Source: Tolypeutes matacus (lineage: Eukaryota; Chordata; Mammalia; Cingulata; Chlamyphoridae). From it: 64,000 nucleotides of DNA. The position numbers were made by a program, and so were the translations under genes. The notes beneath the pieces were generated by a model. It made no database searches. It was not told the DNA's origin and was given only the letters and a program-made list of their open reading frames with translations. Shown piece by piece: positions 35,085-45,207 of the stretch (positions within the stretch are counted from its first letter, which is position 1; each line of letters begins with the position of its first letter). The stretch covers positions 1,262,117 to 1,326,116 of the forward strand of contig JAKSZT010054335.1 in NCBI GenBank assembly GCA_026826555.1. Reading direction: 5' to 3'.

Positions 35085-35178
35085 TTAACTCACTGGCGCC
35101 GGCGTTAATTTGGTGCGTCCATTGCCGACAATGGATGTCGTTCTGGGAAAATCCCGACTCCTGGCGAGAAAGGATTAA
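35085..35178. mobile_element. TTAA-flanked MITE, piggyBac type (MER85-like)
   Basis: A 94-bp GC-rich segment begins and ends with TTAA, the target of piggyBac transposons. Its ends are imperfect inverted repeats (CTGGCGCC near the left end, CTGGCGAG near the right). The centre is an inverted repeat TCCATTG-CCGA-CAATGGA. MER85 is a piggyBac MITE of comparable size in mammals; the match is from memory. Confidence 0.6.
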
Positions 35179-36189
35179 GTGAGCTACTTTTTCTATACCT
35201 CTTTACACAGGATCACTGCCTTGGCTCCCCAAGACATACACATTTTGACTCCTAAAGTAGACCGCAACAAGAAACATCACCTAGCACATAGCCACACATG
35301 AGCATGTATTTCAAAGTCACGTGTAAATTTATTGGGCTACATTTTCAGCAGGGATATGTGCATATATTTCTGTTTGCAGAAAGAATTGTTGTACATCACC
35401 CTGCATGCTGAAAATACACCCGAGACATCATAGGTCAAAACAATGGGTTACAAGTGGTAATTAATTATAACTTGACTTGAAAATCTTCATTCATTTGGAC
35501 CATGAGAAGAGGAGGTAAGGTTTCTGTGAACTTGGCAGTTTCAATGCAGTTAAAAACAAGAGTTTGTGATGGTTTGGTGATTCCAGAGCCTCTCTTGTGA
35601 ACATTAGATTAGAAGGTTGTGCATCTTTCCTTAAAATGAAGTGTGGTCAGTTTCCATTTGCACCTGGAATAGATGATATAGGGACAACATTCCCTATGTG
35701 TGATAAATCAATGACAACTTTTTTCTTCTCTTATTTCATCTTTATTTCAAGACATTATCTTTAATCCAACAAATTTGCTTGCCTAGAAATCCAACCCTTA
35801 AACTCTCTACAGAAAGTTGAAATAAAACAAAGATTTACCCATCTGAAAGATTGAGTCCCTGAAAGAACTTCAGTCTGTCACTAATATTTTATGTAAAATC
35901 TTCTCTGCAACATTTCAAACTGAAATTAGGTGCCCTGGATTTCTGTGATAAATTTCAAAATGCTTGGTAGAATAAGACTGTCCTGTATCCACGAGGATCA
36001 ATATTGCTTACCCTTTTTTTTTTTTTTTTTTTTTGGATAATTAAGAATTGCCCCTAAAGAATGCTGTTTTAGTTATAACCTTGTTGAAGTGTCTTTTTAA
36101 AATAAATATCTCACCTGGTAAAAGGTAAAATGGTCTAAAACTTATTAACAGTCCTTTTCACTATTATTGGATTAATACTTTGATCTAAA

Positions 36190-36385
36190 ACAGGAGTCAG
36201 CCAATCTGACCCATTGCCTATTTTTGTAAATACAGTATTACTGGAATTTATTTACATATTATCTTTGGCTGTCTTTGCAGTACAACAGCAGAGTAGAGTA
36301 GCTGCAAAAGAGACTGGATGGCCCACAAAACCTAAAATATTTACTATCTTGTCCTTTACAGAAAGTATGCTAACATCTGATCTAA
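36190..36385. mobile_element. hAT-type MITE remnant
   Basis: CAGGAGTCAGCCAATCTGAC at one end, TTTTTGTAAATACAGTATTA, TTGGCTGTCTTTGCAGTAC and GGCCCACAAAACCTAAAATA follow a very common mammalian hAT-Charlie-type repeat with CAGGGGTC-like ends. The family name is not certain. Confidence 0.6.
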
Positions 36386-36739
36386 ATGATAAAGTAGAGA
36401 ATCTGGCTGCTCTAAAGGTTCTGGATTTAGATGAAGTCATTTTGACACTTTGCTTGCTCTCTTGGGTAAACTCTTAATTCTGTTTCCCTAAAGGTATAAG
36501 GATCATGTTTCTGTTGCCAGTGAAGTTTAAAAAAAAAAAAAGTCTTGATTTTGTTTAGGAAAATGATTGGGTGTAAGACTATCTGAGAAGTAGCAGAGTA
36601 TATACAATTATAGAATTACTGGGCTAGACGAGAACTTTAAGGAATATACTACTTCCCCCAGGACCATGATCAAGTCAGACTTTTTCAGTAGAGGTGGTGG
36701 TGGTATAATCTAGTCTTATATCTAACCATAATAAGACTA

Positions 36740-37255
36740 CATAAATTTAACTTAATTCTGAAGTGATTTCAGACTTAAAGAAAAATTCTTCACCCCGATT
36801 CCTTAAATGTTAACATTTCACTAAATTTGCTTTATCATTCTCTTACTTTCTTTTGAACTTTGAGTTAGTTACAGGTATGATACTTTTAAATATTTTAGTG
36901 TGTATTTCCAAAAAAAACTAGGATATTTTCCTATGTAACCACAGTATACTTGTCAAAATTATAGTAAGACAGTACTACCATCTAACCAGCAAACCTTGTT
37001 CAGATACTGCCAGTTGTTCACTTAATGTCCCTTATAACAAAAGAGGGGGGAAAAGTTTTTCCTGGTACAGAGTCTAATCTGGGATCAAGTGTTAGGTTTC
37101 ATTATATATCTTTAGTATCTTTTAATCTAGAATAGTTCCTTAAATAAACTTCACATTTTTGAAAAATACAGACCAGGGATATTTTGTAGAATATCCCTCA
37201 ATTTGGGTTTGTGTGAAGTTTCTTCCTGTTTAGATTCAGGTTATGCATTTCTGTC
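36740..37255 (-). mobile_element. L1M 3' UTR remnant, antisense
   Basis: AGTGATTTCAGACTTAAAG, TAGGATATTTTCCTATGTAA, ACTGCCAGTTGTTCACTTAA and TGTGAAGTTTCTTCCTGTTT follow the reverse complement of an old L1 (L1ME-like) 3' UTR. Confidence 0.6.
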
Positions 37256-38010
37256 AGGAATATTACAGTAGTGTTCTTCACATGATGTTGATTTGTCCCA
37301 TTACTGGCATTGATCACTTAGTTAAGATAGCATCTGCCAGGTTTCTCTACTGTAAAGGAGGGCTCTTGCTCTAAACTGCATTGAGTTGGTTAGTGCAACA
37401 TGTAACTTTAGTGAAGCCACTTAGAGTGAGTGCTTTGGTGATTTAAGTTTTATTTAGAGGAATTGTAGAAGAGGTAGTTATATTTAAAAAGTGAAGAAAA
37501 ATATTACATAAGAAATTAATTTGCTTAGAAAACAGAAATCGAAATGGAGAAACATTTAATCATGATCTCCCTTATTCCTCAGTGATTATTAATCAACGTA
37601 AAAGAGATTTTATTTTTCTGTGTTTATATCTGCTACTGGAGTAGGGGCAGGGGGAACTTGAAAGCATGGACTATTTTAGATATTTACCTTCAGCTTCTGT
37701 ACTTAGATAAAGCCCAGCACATCTTAGATCTGTGTTGAATAAAACTGAATTGGTAAGGCAGATTCAATGCACTGAATTCTGGGAAAGGAAGAGAGGGTGG
37801 GCAGTTTAAACTGCATAGCAGTGGACTAGGAGGGCTTTTTAAGGTATGACACTTACTGAAGAGTAGCATTTAGAAGTTGCTTTGGGAGTTCTCAGATTCT
37901 TAGGCTTTTGCTTAAGATTTCACAGCACCTAGGTGATGATCATCACCAGGAATGCAGTCACAAAGTACAGGAGTCTTTTTGGTATCGTGCTTGGGCCAGT
38001 GGCAGGGTGG

Positions 38011-38034
38011 CTGCTGCTGCTGCTGCTGCTGCTG
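38011..38034. repeat. (CTG)8 trinucleotide repeat
   Basis: Eight perfect CTG units on the + strand within intron 12, followed by a pyrimidine-rich stretch (TCTCCCCATCCCTTCCTCC) and T-rich sequence. Confidence 0.97.
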
Positions 38035-38129
38035 CTTCTCCCCATCCCTTCCTCCTCGTCTTCCTTCTCCTCCTCCTATATTAGTTTTTTTTTTGTCTTT
38101 GATTTTTTATTTTTTATTTTTTTTATTTT

Positions 38130-38830
38130 ATATTAGTTTTTAAAATAAGATATTCCTATTCATGATACACAAAGTTTCAAAGACATGCAGTGAAACATTT
38201 CCCTCCTACCCTGCCTGCTCCCATCATGTTGGAGGCAACCAGTACAACCAGTTTCTTCTGTAACCTTCCAGAGATAATTTGTGCATGTTTTGCATATATA
38301 TTTTGCTTTTTAATATATTTTTTTATATCCTATATTGGGGAGCTCCTGTTTTTTACTTAATATATTGGGAAGACTGTTCCCTATCTGTATATAAAGAATT
38401 TCTTTATTTTTCCTAGCTGCATAGTATTTTATTGTATAGATATGCCATGATTTATTTAACTAGTCCCCTATCATGGCCATTCAGATTAAGTCCAATTTTT
38501 GGTTATAGCAGTACTGCAAAAAGTAATTGCACAAGTGGGAATATACAGTAGGATAATGGCATTGCCAAATTGCTCTTCAATGTTGTTAAATTTAGCTCCT
38601 GTCATTAATGTTTATGCACAAGAGTGTATGTTTCACCACACCCTGGCCGACACAAGCATTGTCAAACATTATCTTGTCAGACTGGTAGGCAAAAATGGTA
38701 TGCCATTGTTGTTTTAAGTTGCATTTTTCTTATGCATGAGGTATTGAAGATCTTTCCATTTGTACTTCCTATTTTGAGAACTGTGTCCATATCCTTTGTC
38801 CAGTTTTTTCTAAGTGGCTAGAAACTGAAA
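38130..38830 (-). mobile_element. Ancient L1M fragment, antisense
   Basis: TCAAAGACATGCAGTGAAAC, TAGCTGCATAGTATTTTATT, GCATTGCCAAATTGCTCTTC and GTCCATATCCTTTGTCCAG are diverged reverse-complement L1 3' UTR/ORF2 end sequence. Confidence 0.65.
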
Positions 38831-39925
38831 ACAGATTTTAATACCTTTCATTTCTTGGGAGCCCACCTGTCTGAAGTTTAAAATAAGAGTCTCTCTTCAA
38901 AGGTTTAAAAGAATACATAAACTTATTCTGCTCACTGCCACTCCCCGCCCCTCCTTTCCCTTCCTTTCCCACTCCCTCCCTCTTCCCCTCTCATATATGT
39001 GATTTCTCAAAACCTCCAGACATGTATTTTTGTCTTCTAGGTATTTTCCCCCAAACTTCTGAGCTAATAAAGCCCCCCCCTTCCTCCACTCCCCCATTTG
39101 TAGTACAGTTTATGAGGTAAAACTACAGACTTACACTTTACATGAGGCAGGATGATAGGAGTTAAACAGTTCTTCCTTCTCTTAAAGGAAACTAAGTCCT
39201 GGATATAGAACCATTACCACTGGAAGTGCTTCACAAAATTTATATTGAAGGAAGAAAGGAGCACCAGAAAACATCAGCATTGGCTCAGTTCTTCTGGGTT
39301 ATTGGACCATGCATGGGTGGTGTAGGACCATAGACATTGAGATTGTGTTATATGTTTGGTTTTTGTTTTTGTAAAATGTTTGGCATTTTGTGTCTGGCTT
39401 CTTCCACTTAGCATAATTTTTAAAAGTTTTATCCATGTTTTAGCATGTTTCAGAACTTTATTCCTTTTTATATCTGAATAATATTCCATTGTATGGATAA
39501 ACCACATTTTGTTTATCCATTTATCAGTTAATGGGCATTTGGGCTCTACTAGACCCTTATCAGATACATGATTTACAAATGTTTTCTCCCATCCTGTGGA
39601 TTGTCTTTTCATTTTCTTGATAATGTCCTTTGAAGCACAAAAGTTTTACATTTTGATGAAGTCATCTATATTTTTTATTTTGTTGCATGTGTTTTTTGTG
39701 TCATATCTAAGAATCCAATACCAAAAGTAAATTTGTAAGGATCCCTATGTTTTCTTCTAAGAGTTTTATAATTTTACCTCTTATATTTAGGTCTTTGATC
39801 CATTTTGACTTAATTTTTATGTATAGTATTAAGTAAGGGTTGCAACTTTATTCTTTTTTTAATGTGTTTTTTATTTTTAAAGAAGCTTTGGATTATATAA
39901 ATGTTATATCAAAAATATAGGGGAC

Positions 39926-40145
39926 TGGGGAGTGGATGTGGCTGAAGCAGTTGAACACCTGTTTCCCACATGGAAGGTCCCAGGTTTGATCCCTGGTGCA
40001 TTCTTTAAAAAAAAAAAAAAAGACCCCACAAACAAGCAAAACAAATGGGGGAAAAAAACAACTCGGGAGCCTATGTGGCTCAGTGGTTGAGCACCAGCTT
40101 CCCACAAACAAGGTCCAGGGCTCAATCCCTGGCCCCAGTACCTTT

Positions 40146-40150
<5 letters not shown>
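39926..40150 (+). mobile_element. SINE dimer, sense, nested in L1
   Basis: Two tRNA-like heads (GGAGTGGATGTGGCTGAAGC at 39931 and GGAGCCTATGTGGCTCAGTG at 40067), each with a B box (GGTTTGATCCCTGG, GGCTCAATCCCTGG), are separated by an A run and AAACAAGCAAAACAAATGGG. A TA tract follows the tail. Confidence 0.85.

Positions 40151-40176
<26 letters not shown>
40149..40176. repeat. (TA)n microsatellite at SINE tail
   Basis: Perfect alternating TA directly after the SINE dimer tail. It is a likely length polymorphism. Confidence 0.9.
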
Positions 40177-41689
40177 GGGATTCCCATATACCTCACCCTT
40201 CCCCTCCCACACTTCCCCACATTAACAACATCTTTCATTAGTATGGTACATTTGTTATAATTGATAAACACATATCGAAGCATTGTACTAGCCAAGGACT
40301 ATAGTTTACATTATAGTTTACACTTTGCCCCACACAATTTTACAGGTTTTGACAAAATGTGTGATGACCTGTATCTGCCATTGCAGTGTCATGCAGGACA
40401 ATTCCAGTGTCCCAAAAAATGCCCCATGTTGCACCTTTTCTTCCCTCTCCCTCCCCTCAGAACCTCTGGTGACCACTGCCTTTATTTCAGTGATAACAAG
40501 TTCTTCCATTGCTAGACTAATCATAAGCCTACTTTAGTCCATCATTACTTTCCACCCTTATGTTTATTCATTCCTCAATCTTTAGGATTTTGGGGTGGTG
40601 ATACCTTCCCTGTCTCTGATTAAGAGAGGGCTTAAATCCCATGAGGCAGGTGGACAGAACTGTATTGCTTGCAGTTGCAAACACTTTCTGCTTCCCTGGA
40701 ATAGGTGTTGTCCATCATCATCCTTTTGTTACTTGTCCTGGGTGAGTCCAGTGAACTGTTGGTGAGTAGGTCCAACTTTATTGTTTTGCTTGTGAGTATT
40801 CAGTTGTCCCCGTACCATTTGTTGAAATGTTTGTTGAGTGTTGTCATCTTAATAATATTAAGTTTTCTAATCCATGAACGTGGGATGTTTTTCCATTATT
40901 TAGGTCTTTAATTTCTTTCAACATGTTTTGTAGTTTCAAGTGTACAGATCTTGCATCTTCTTGGTTAAATTTATTCCCAAGTATTTTATTTTATTATTTT
41001 ATCTTTTTATATTTTATTCTTTTGATGTTAATGTAAGTGGAATTGTTAATTTCACTTTTGGATTGTTCATTGGTAGTGTATAAAAATCCAACCGACTTTT
41101 GTATGTTGACCCTGTATCTGGCATCTTTGCTGAATTTACTTATTACTTCTTATATTTTTTGTGTGGATTCTTTAGATTTTTCTGTATTAAAATCATGGTA
41201 TTTGTTAGTAGAGATAGTTTTACTTGTTCTTTTACAAGTTTTCTGATTACCCTGACTAAAACTTCAATTCTGTTGAATAGAAGTAGTAAAAGAAGCCATC
41301 TTTGTCTTGTTCTGATTTTAGGGGAACAACTTTCAGTCTTTCACCAATAATTTTGATGTTAGTGGTGGGTTTTTCGTAGATGCCCTTTGTCAGGTTGAGG
41401 AAGTTCCCTTCTATTCCTAGTTCATAGTTTTTATCATTAAAGGGTGTTGGATTTTGTCAAATGCTTTTACTGCATCAATTGAAATGAACATTGTACACAT
41501 ATTTTTTAACATACATAGTATACTTTATCTCATTCTGCTTCAGGTTTTTTATTTGTTTGTTTTGTTTTGTTTTTAATTCAGCTGTGTCTTTAAGCTCCAT
41601 TCACATTGCTTTGTGTTCTTTCTAGTCCTTTGCTTCTTACTGCTGCCCTTTCTTCCCTGATGTGCATCTATCATATTTTACCTATCCTT

Positions 41690-42065
41690 TCCCTGATGAT
41701 GGACACCCATAATGTCTTCAACATCTTTTCACCACAAATGTTGTAATGATGAACATTCTCTACATGTTTTCTATATGAAACAATTTGAGATTTCTTTGGC
41801 ATACGTACCAGGTGTAGACTTGCTAACTACCTAGGTCCTGGGGTACCAAGGGCAGTCAGAATCCAGGCAGATGCAGCCTTTCTGAAGAGGACTTCTACCA
41901 GCACTGTGTGAGGATACTTAGAGCTGTACATCCTTACCAGATTTGCATTATCTTATCTTTTTTTCTAATTTTTGCTACTCTAATAAGTATAAAGTAGTGT
42001 CTTACTATTTTAATTGGTACTTGCCTGATTTCTAATAAATTTGAACATTTCTTCATTATGTTTAG
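41690..42065 (-). mobile_element. Ancient L1M fragment, antisense
   Basis: CACCACAAATGTTGTAATGA, GGCATACGTACCAGGTGTAG and TCTAATAAGTATAAAGTAGT resemble reverse-complement L1M ORF2 end/3' UTR. It breaks off at the SINE at 42066. Confidence 0.5.
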
Positions 42066-42307
42066 GTTTTTTCCTTCTTCCCTCCTTCCTTCCCTCCCTC
42101 TCTCCTTCCACAGGGGCACAGGGATTGAACCCGGGACCTCACATGTGGGAAGCTGGCACTCAACCACTGAGCCACATCAGCTCCCCTGAGTTGTTTTTTT
42201 CTTTGTTTTGCTTGTTGTTTTTGTTTTTTCAGGAGGCACTAAGAACTGAACCAGGTACCTACCATGTGGGAGCAGGTGCTCAACTGCTTGAGCCACATCT
42301 GCTCCTC
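42066..42307 (-). mobile_element. Dimeric tRNA-head SINE, antisense, with CCTT-rich tail
   Basis: A CCTT/CCCT tract (42072-42111) precedes head one (GGCACAGGGATTGAACCCGG). A T/G-rich spacer leads to head two (GGAGGCACTAAGAACTGAAC through CCACATCTGCTCC). The heads share the A and B boxes of the other SINEs. Confidence 0.86.
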
Positions 42308-42479
42308 AGATATTGATCTTTAAGAACTTATTACCCTGAAGCTTTTCTTTATGGCCTTATGCATAGTCTGTTTTTGTGAATGTTCTATGTCTGCCCAAAA
42401 TGAATGTGTAGTCCATTTGTGTGCATATGTGTGTATGGGTGAGGAGGTATTCCTTAAAATTCTATCCTTTGCTGATATT

Positions 42480-42925
42480 TTGATGCTTTATTGGTACAAT
42501 TATGTTTATGATGGTTATAACTTGTTTTATTATTTTACCAGTTTTAATGACTTTTTTATTAGAGAAGTTGTGGGCTTACAAAACAATTATGCATAATGTC
42601 CAGAATTCCGGTTTCATACATATTTTTTCCTTAAATATTGTCAGAATTAAGATGCTACCCCAGCTTTCTTTTGGTTCACATGTGCCTGATATCTTTTTCT
42701 ATCCTTTTTATTTTCAATTATCCTGTGTCTCTTTGTTTTAAATATGTCTCTTGTAAACAACTTTAAATATCTTTCTCTAAATCCAGTGTGAAAGTGTGTT
42801 ATAAATGTGCTAAATCCATTTATTCTTTTTTTTTTTGTCATATTAGGACTTTCCATTTACTGTTCTTAACCCTCTTTCTGCTTTCTTTTGAATAGTTTGT
42901 GTTATCTTATGCTGGTTTAAAAATT
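42480..42925 (-). mobile_element. Decayed L1 ORF2 fragment, antisense
   Basis: ATGTCTCTTGTAAACAACTT and CCATTTATTC...TTAGGACTTTCCATTTACTG match the reverse complement of L1 ORF2 in the usual order. No open frame is left. Confidence 0.55.
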
Positions 42926-42933
42926 ATACTTTC

Positions 42934-43010
42934 AGAGAGTTGGTGTAGCTCGGTGGTTAAGCACGTGCTTCTCATGTTCCCCGGTACCTCCTTAAAATAA
43001 AAAAAAAAAA
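42934..43010 (+). mobile_element. Short tRNA-head SINE, sense, with target duplication
   Basis: GAGAGTTGGTGTAGCTCGGT head, a shortened B-box region (GTTCCCCGGTACC) and an A tail. TTATACTTTC flanks it at 42924-42933 and 43012-43021. Confidence 0.85.
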
Positions 43011-43073
43011 GTTATACTTTCTGTTTTTATTGTTACATTAGTTGCTCTTAATTAATTTTTTTCTGTTTATTCC

Positions 43074-43237
43074 CAGTGGTTCCCAAAGTGTGATTCCTGG
43101 ACCAGCAGTATTAGCATCACGTGGGAATTTGTTAGAAATGCAAAATCTCGGGCCCCACCCTAGACAGAGACTGTGCGGATACAGAGCAGTCTTTATTTTA
43201 AGGAGCCCTTCATGTGGCTTAGGTTTGAGAACCACTG
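43074..43237. mobile_element. MER5A-type hAT MITE, complete
   Basis: It begins CAGTGGTTCCCAAAGTGTG and ends GGTTTGAGAACCACTG, the inverted termini of MER5A. Internally CAGCAGTATTAGCATCACG and TGTTAGAAATGCAAAATCTC follow the consensus. Both ends are preserved, unlike the copy at 17085. Confidence 0.87.
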
Positions 43238-43501
43238 GTTTACCTGATTGATTTCTTAAACTTACTGATATCTCTGTCTCCCCCCAATAGGATAGCTTAT
43301 ATATTAGTTTTAAAATAGTTTTGTATTCAGGATTATAGTAATCTGAATGGTTTTGTAATGATTATGAGTATAGGTTACAAAAAAATAGATACCATGATTT
43401 ACATTTTTGGTGGTATCTAAATTACTGAAGATGGTTTCAAAATATTACAGGTTTCTTTTTTACTCTTCTTAGATCTGATACCTTTTTTCCCCAACATTTA
43501 A

Positions 43502-43600
43502 TTTATTTTATTATTTTTTTAAGGAGGTACCAGGGATTAAACTTGGGACCTCATACATGGGAAGCCAGGCGCTCAACCACTGTGCTACACCCACTCCCCT
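43502..43600 (-). mobile_element. tRNA-head SINE, antisense, with target duplication
   Basis: GGAGGTACCAGGGATTAAAC through GTGCTACACCCACTCCCC after a T-rich tail. CCAACATTT flanks at 43491-43499 and 43601-43609. Confidence 0.85.
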
Positions 43601-43751
43601 CCAACATTTTATTACAAAAATGTTCAAATACAGCAAAGCTGAAAGGATTTTACAGTGAACATATGTATCCCATCACCTAGAGTCTACTATAAACATTCTA
43701 CAGTACTTGCTTTATTGCTTTATCACATCCCCCTTTCCATCCATTGGTCCT

Positions 43752-43841
43752 TTCTTTTTTTTTTAAGGCGGCACCAGGGATTGAACCCTGACTTTGTACG
43801 TGGGGGGCAGGCACTCAACCACTGAACTACATCTGCTCCCC
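43752..43841 (-). mobile_element. tRNA-head SINE, antisense
   Basis: A T run then GGCGGCACCAGGGATTGAAC through TGAACTACATCTGCTCCCC, the reverse complement of the short tRNA-like head. Confidence 0.85.
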
Positions 43842-44642
43842 TCATCTATCCTTCTTATGCTGCTGTTAATAGTAAGTAGTACAAAATATTAACATGGTAG
43901 AGAAATTCATATATATAGGAACATAACTTCTACATTATAATCATATAGACCTGTTTACTAATCACATATGAATTAATTCGCTTTACATAATAGACTATTC
44001 TTTATTTTCTTTTGTCCTAGTATATTGTATTTTGTAGTTGTTAATGCAGTAGTACATTTTGCTAAGCATTTGATTATGTTTACTGCCCACCATCTCTCAT
44101 AGGATTCTCCTGGATTGTTACTCTTATTTACATAGCTTTCCAAAGAGTGTTATCAGTGAGTCTTTGTATGGTAAACCTTTGTAGCCCTCATTCCAACTTT
44201 GGAATAACAGTTTGGTCAGCCATAAAATTTTTGTATTACTGTTGCTTTTGAAATCTGTTATCAGTCTAATTCTTGTTTCTCTGGAGGTGGTCTTTGTCTT
44301 TTGAAGCCTTAAAAATTTTTGTCACTCTCATGTGCCTAGATTTAGGTTTCTCCTTTCATATCCTCTTTGGCCCTTAGCCTTTTCAATCAGAAGTAGTTGA
44401 TAGGTCTTAATTCTGGAAAATTTGTCTTCAATATATCTTAAAATATTTCCTTCTCTCCTAGGAATTCTTTTACCTGAAGTTGGCATTTGAACTTCTAGCC
44501 TCCATATCTCATTGCTTTACTTTCATAATTCTTACCTTGTTACTGTCTCTCCTGCTGCCTTTAGTCTACTCTTCCAGCTGTGAAAGTGGCATCTTGCTTA
44601 CAGTCTTTTTTTTCTTCTTCCTGTTCTCAGTCATGCTGTCAT

Positions 44643-45207
44643 TGTATTAGTCAGCCAAAGGGGTGCTGATGCAAAATACCAGAAATCTGTTGGTCTTTAT
44701 AAAGGGTATTTATTTGGGGTAGAAGCTTACAGTTACCAAGCCATAAAGCATAAGTTTTTTCCTTCACCAAAGTCTGTTGCCACTTTTTGGAGCAAGACAG
44801 CTGCCGACATTTGCCAGGGTTCAGGCTTCTTGGGTTCTTCTCTTCCTGGGGCTGCGTTTCTCTCCGGGCTCAGCTCCTCTGTTTCCTCCCCAAGGTCAGC
44901 TGTAGACTATGAGGCTCTCTAGGCTTTGCCTCTCTCCACAAGGACAGCTGTGAACTGTCAGGTGACTGGCTCCTCTCTTTTCCCGGGGCCGTCTCTCCTT
45001 CCTCATCAGAACTCCAACATCAAAACTGCTCCAACTTTGTCCTTTGCCATGTCTTTTTATCTTTGAGACCCCACCCACCAAGAGGTGGGGCTCAACGCCC
45101 CAGTCAATGTCTTAATCATAACTTAATCATGCCCAGATTAACAGACCAGTTTACAAGCATAATACAATATCTATTTTTGGAATTCATAACTATATCAAAC
45201 TGCCACA
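44643..45207. mobile_element. LTR-like element (possible solo LTR), 565 bp
   Basis: The segment begins TGTATTAGTC and ends ACTGCCACA, i.e. TG...CA termini. Five-base GTCAT copies sit immediately outside at 44638-44642 and 45208-45212. TG/CA ends with a 5-bp duplication are the signature of an endogenous retroviral or MaLR-type LTR. The interior is C/T-rich and non-coding; no internal retroviral region adjoins it, so it would be a solo LTR. The orientation and family are not determined. Confidence 0.6.

Larger units (their letters stand above)
39855..40770 (-). mobile_element. 5'-truncated L1 3' UTR insertion, antisense, nested in older L1
   Basis: Minus-strand poly(A) (T-rich at 39855-39885), then the same 3' UTR sequence as at 6690-7345, ending at the 5' truncation near 40765. 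It is itself interrupted by a sense SINE dimer (39926-40150) and a TA tract. Confidence 0.7.
39330..41500 (-). pseudogene. L1 ORF2 fragment, antisense, split by a later L1 3' UTR insertion
   Basis: The minus strand of 39274-39612 reads W-I-N-K-M-W-F-I-H-T-M-E-Y-Y-S-D-I-K-R-N, and M-L-S-G-R-S-Q-T-Q, the C-terminal part of L1 ORF2 protein. Sequence upstream in ORF2 (reverse-transcriptase region) follows at 40770-41500. The break between 39850 and 40770 holds another element; CAACTTTATT occurs on both sides (39842 and 40772), consistent with a target duplication. Frames are broken by stops, so it is dead. Confidence 0.8.
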
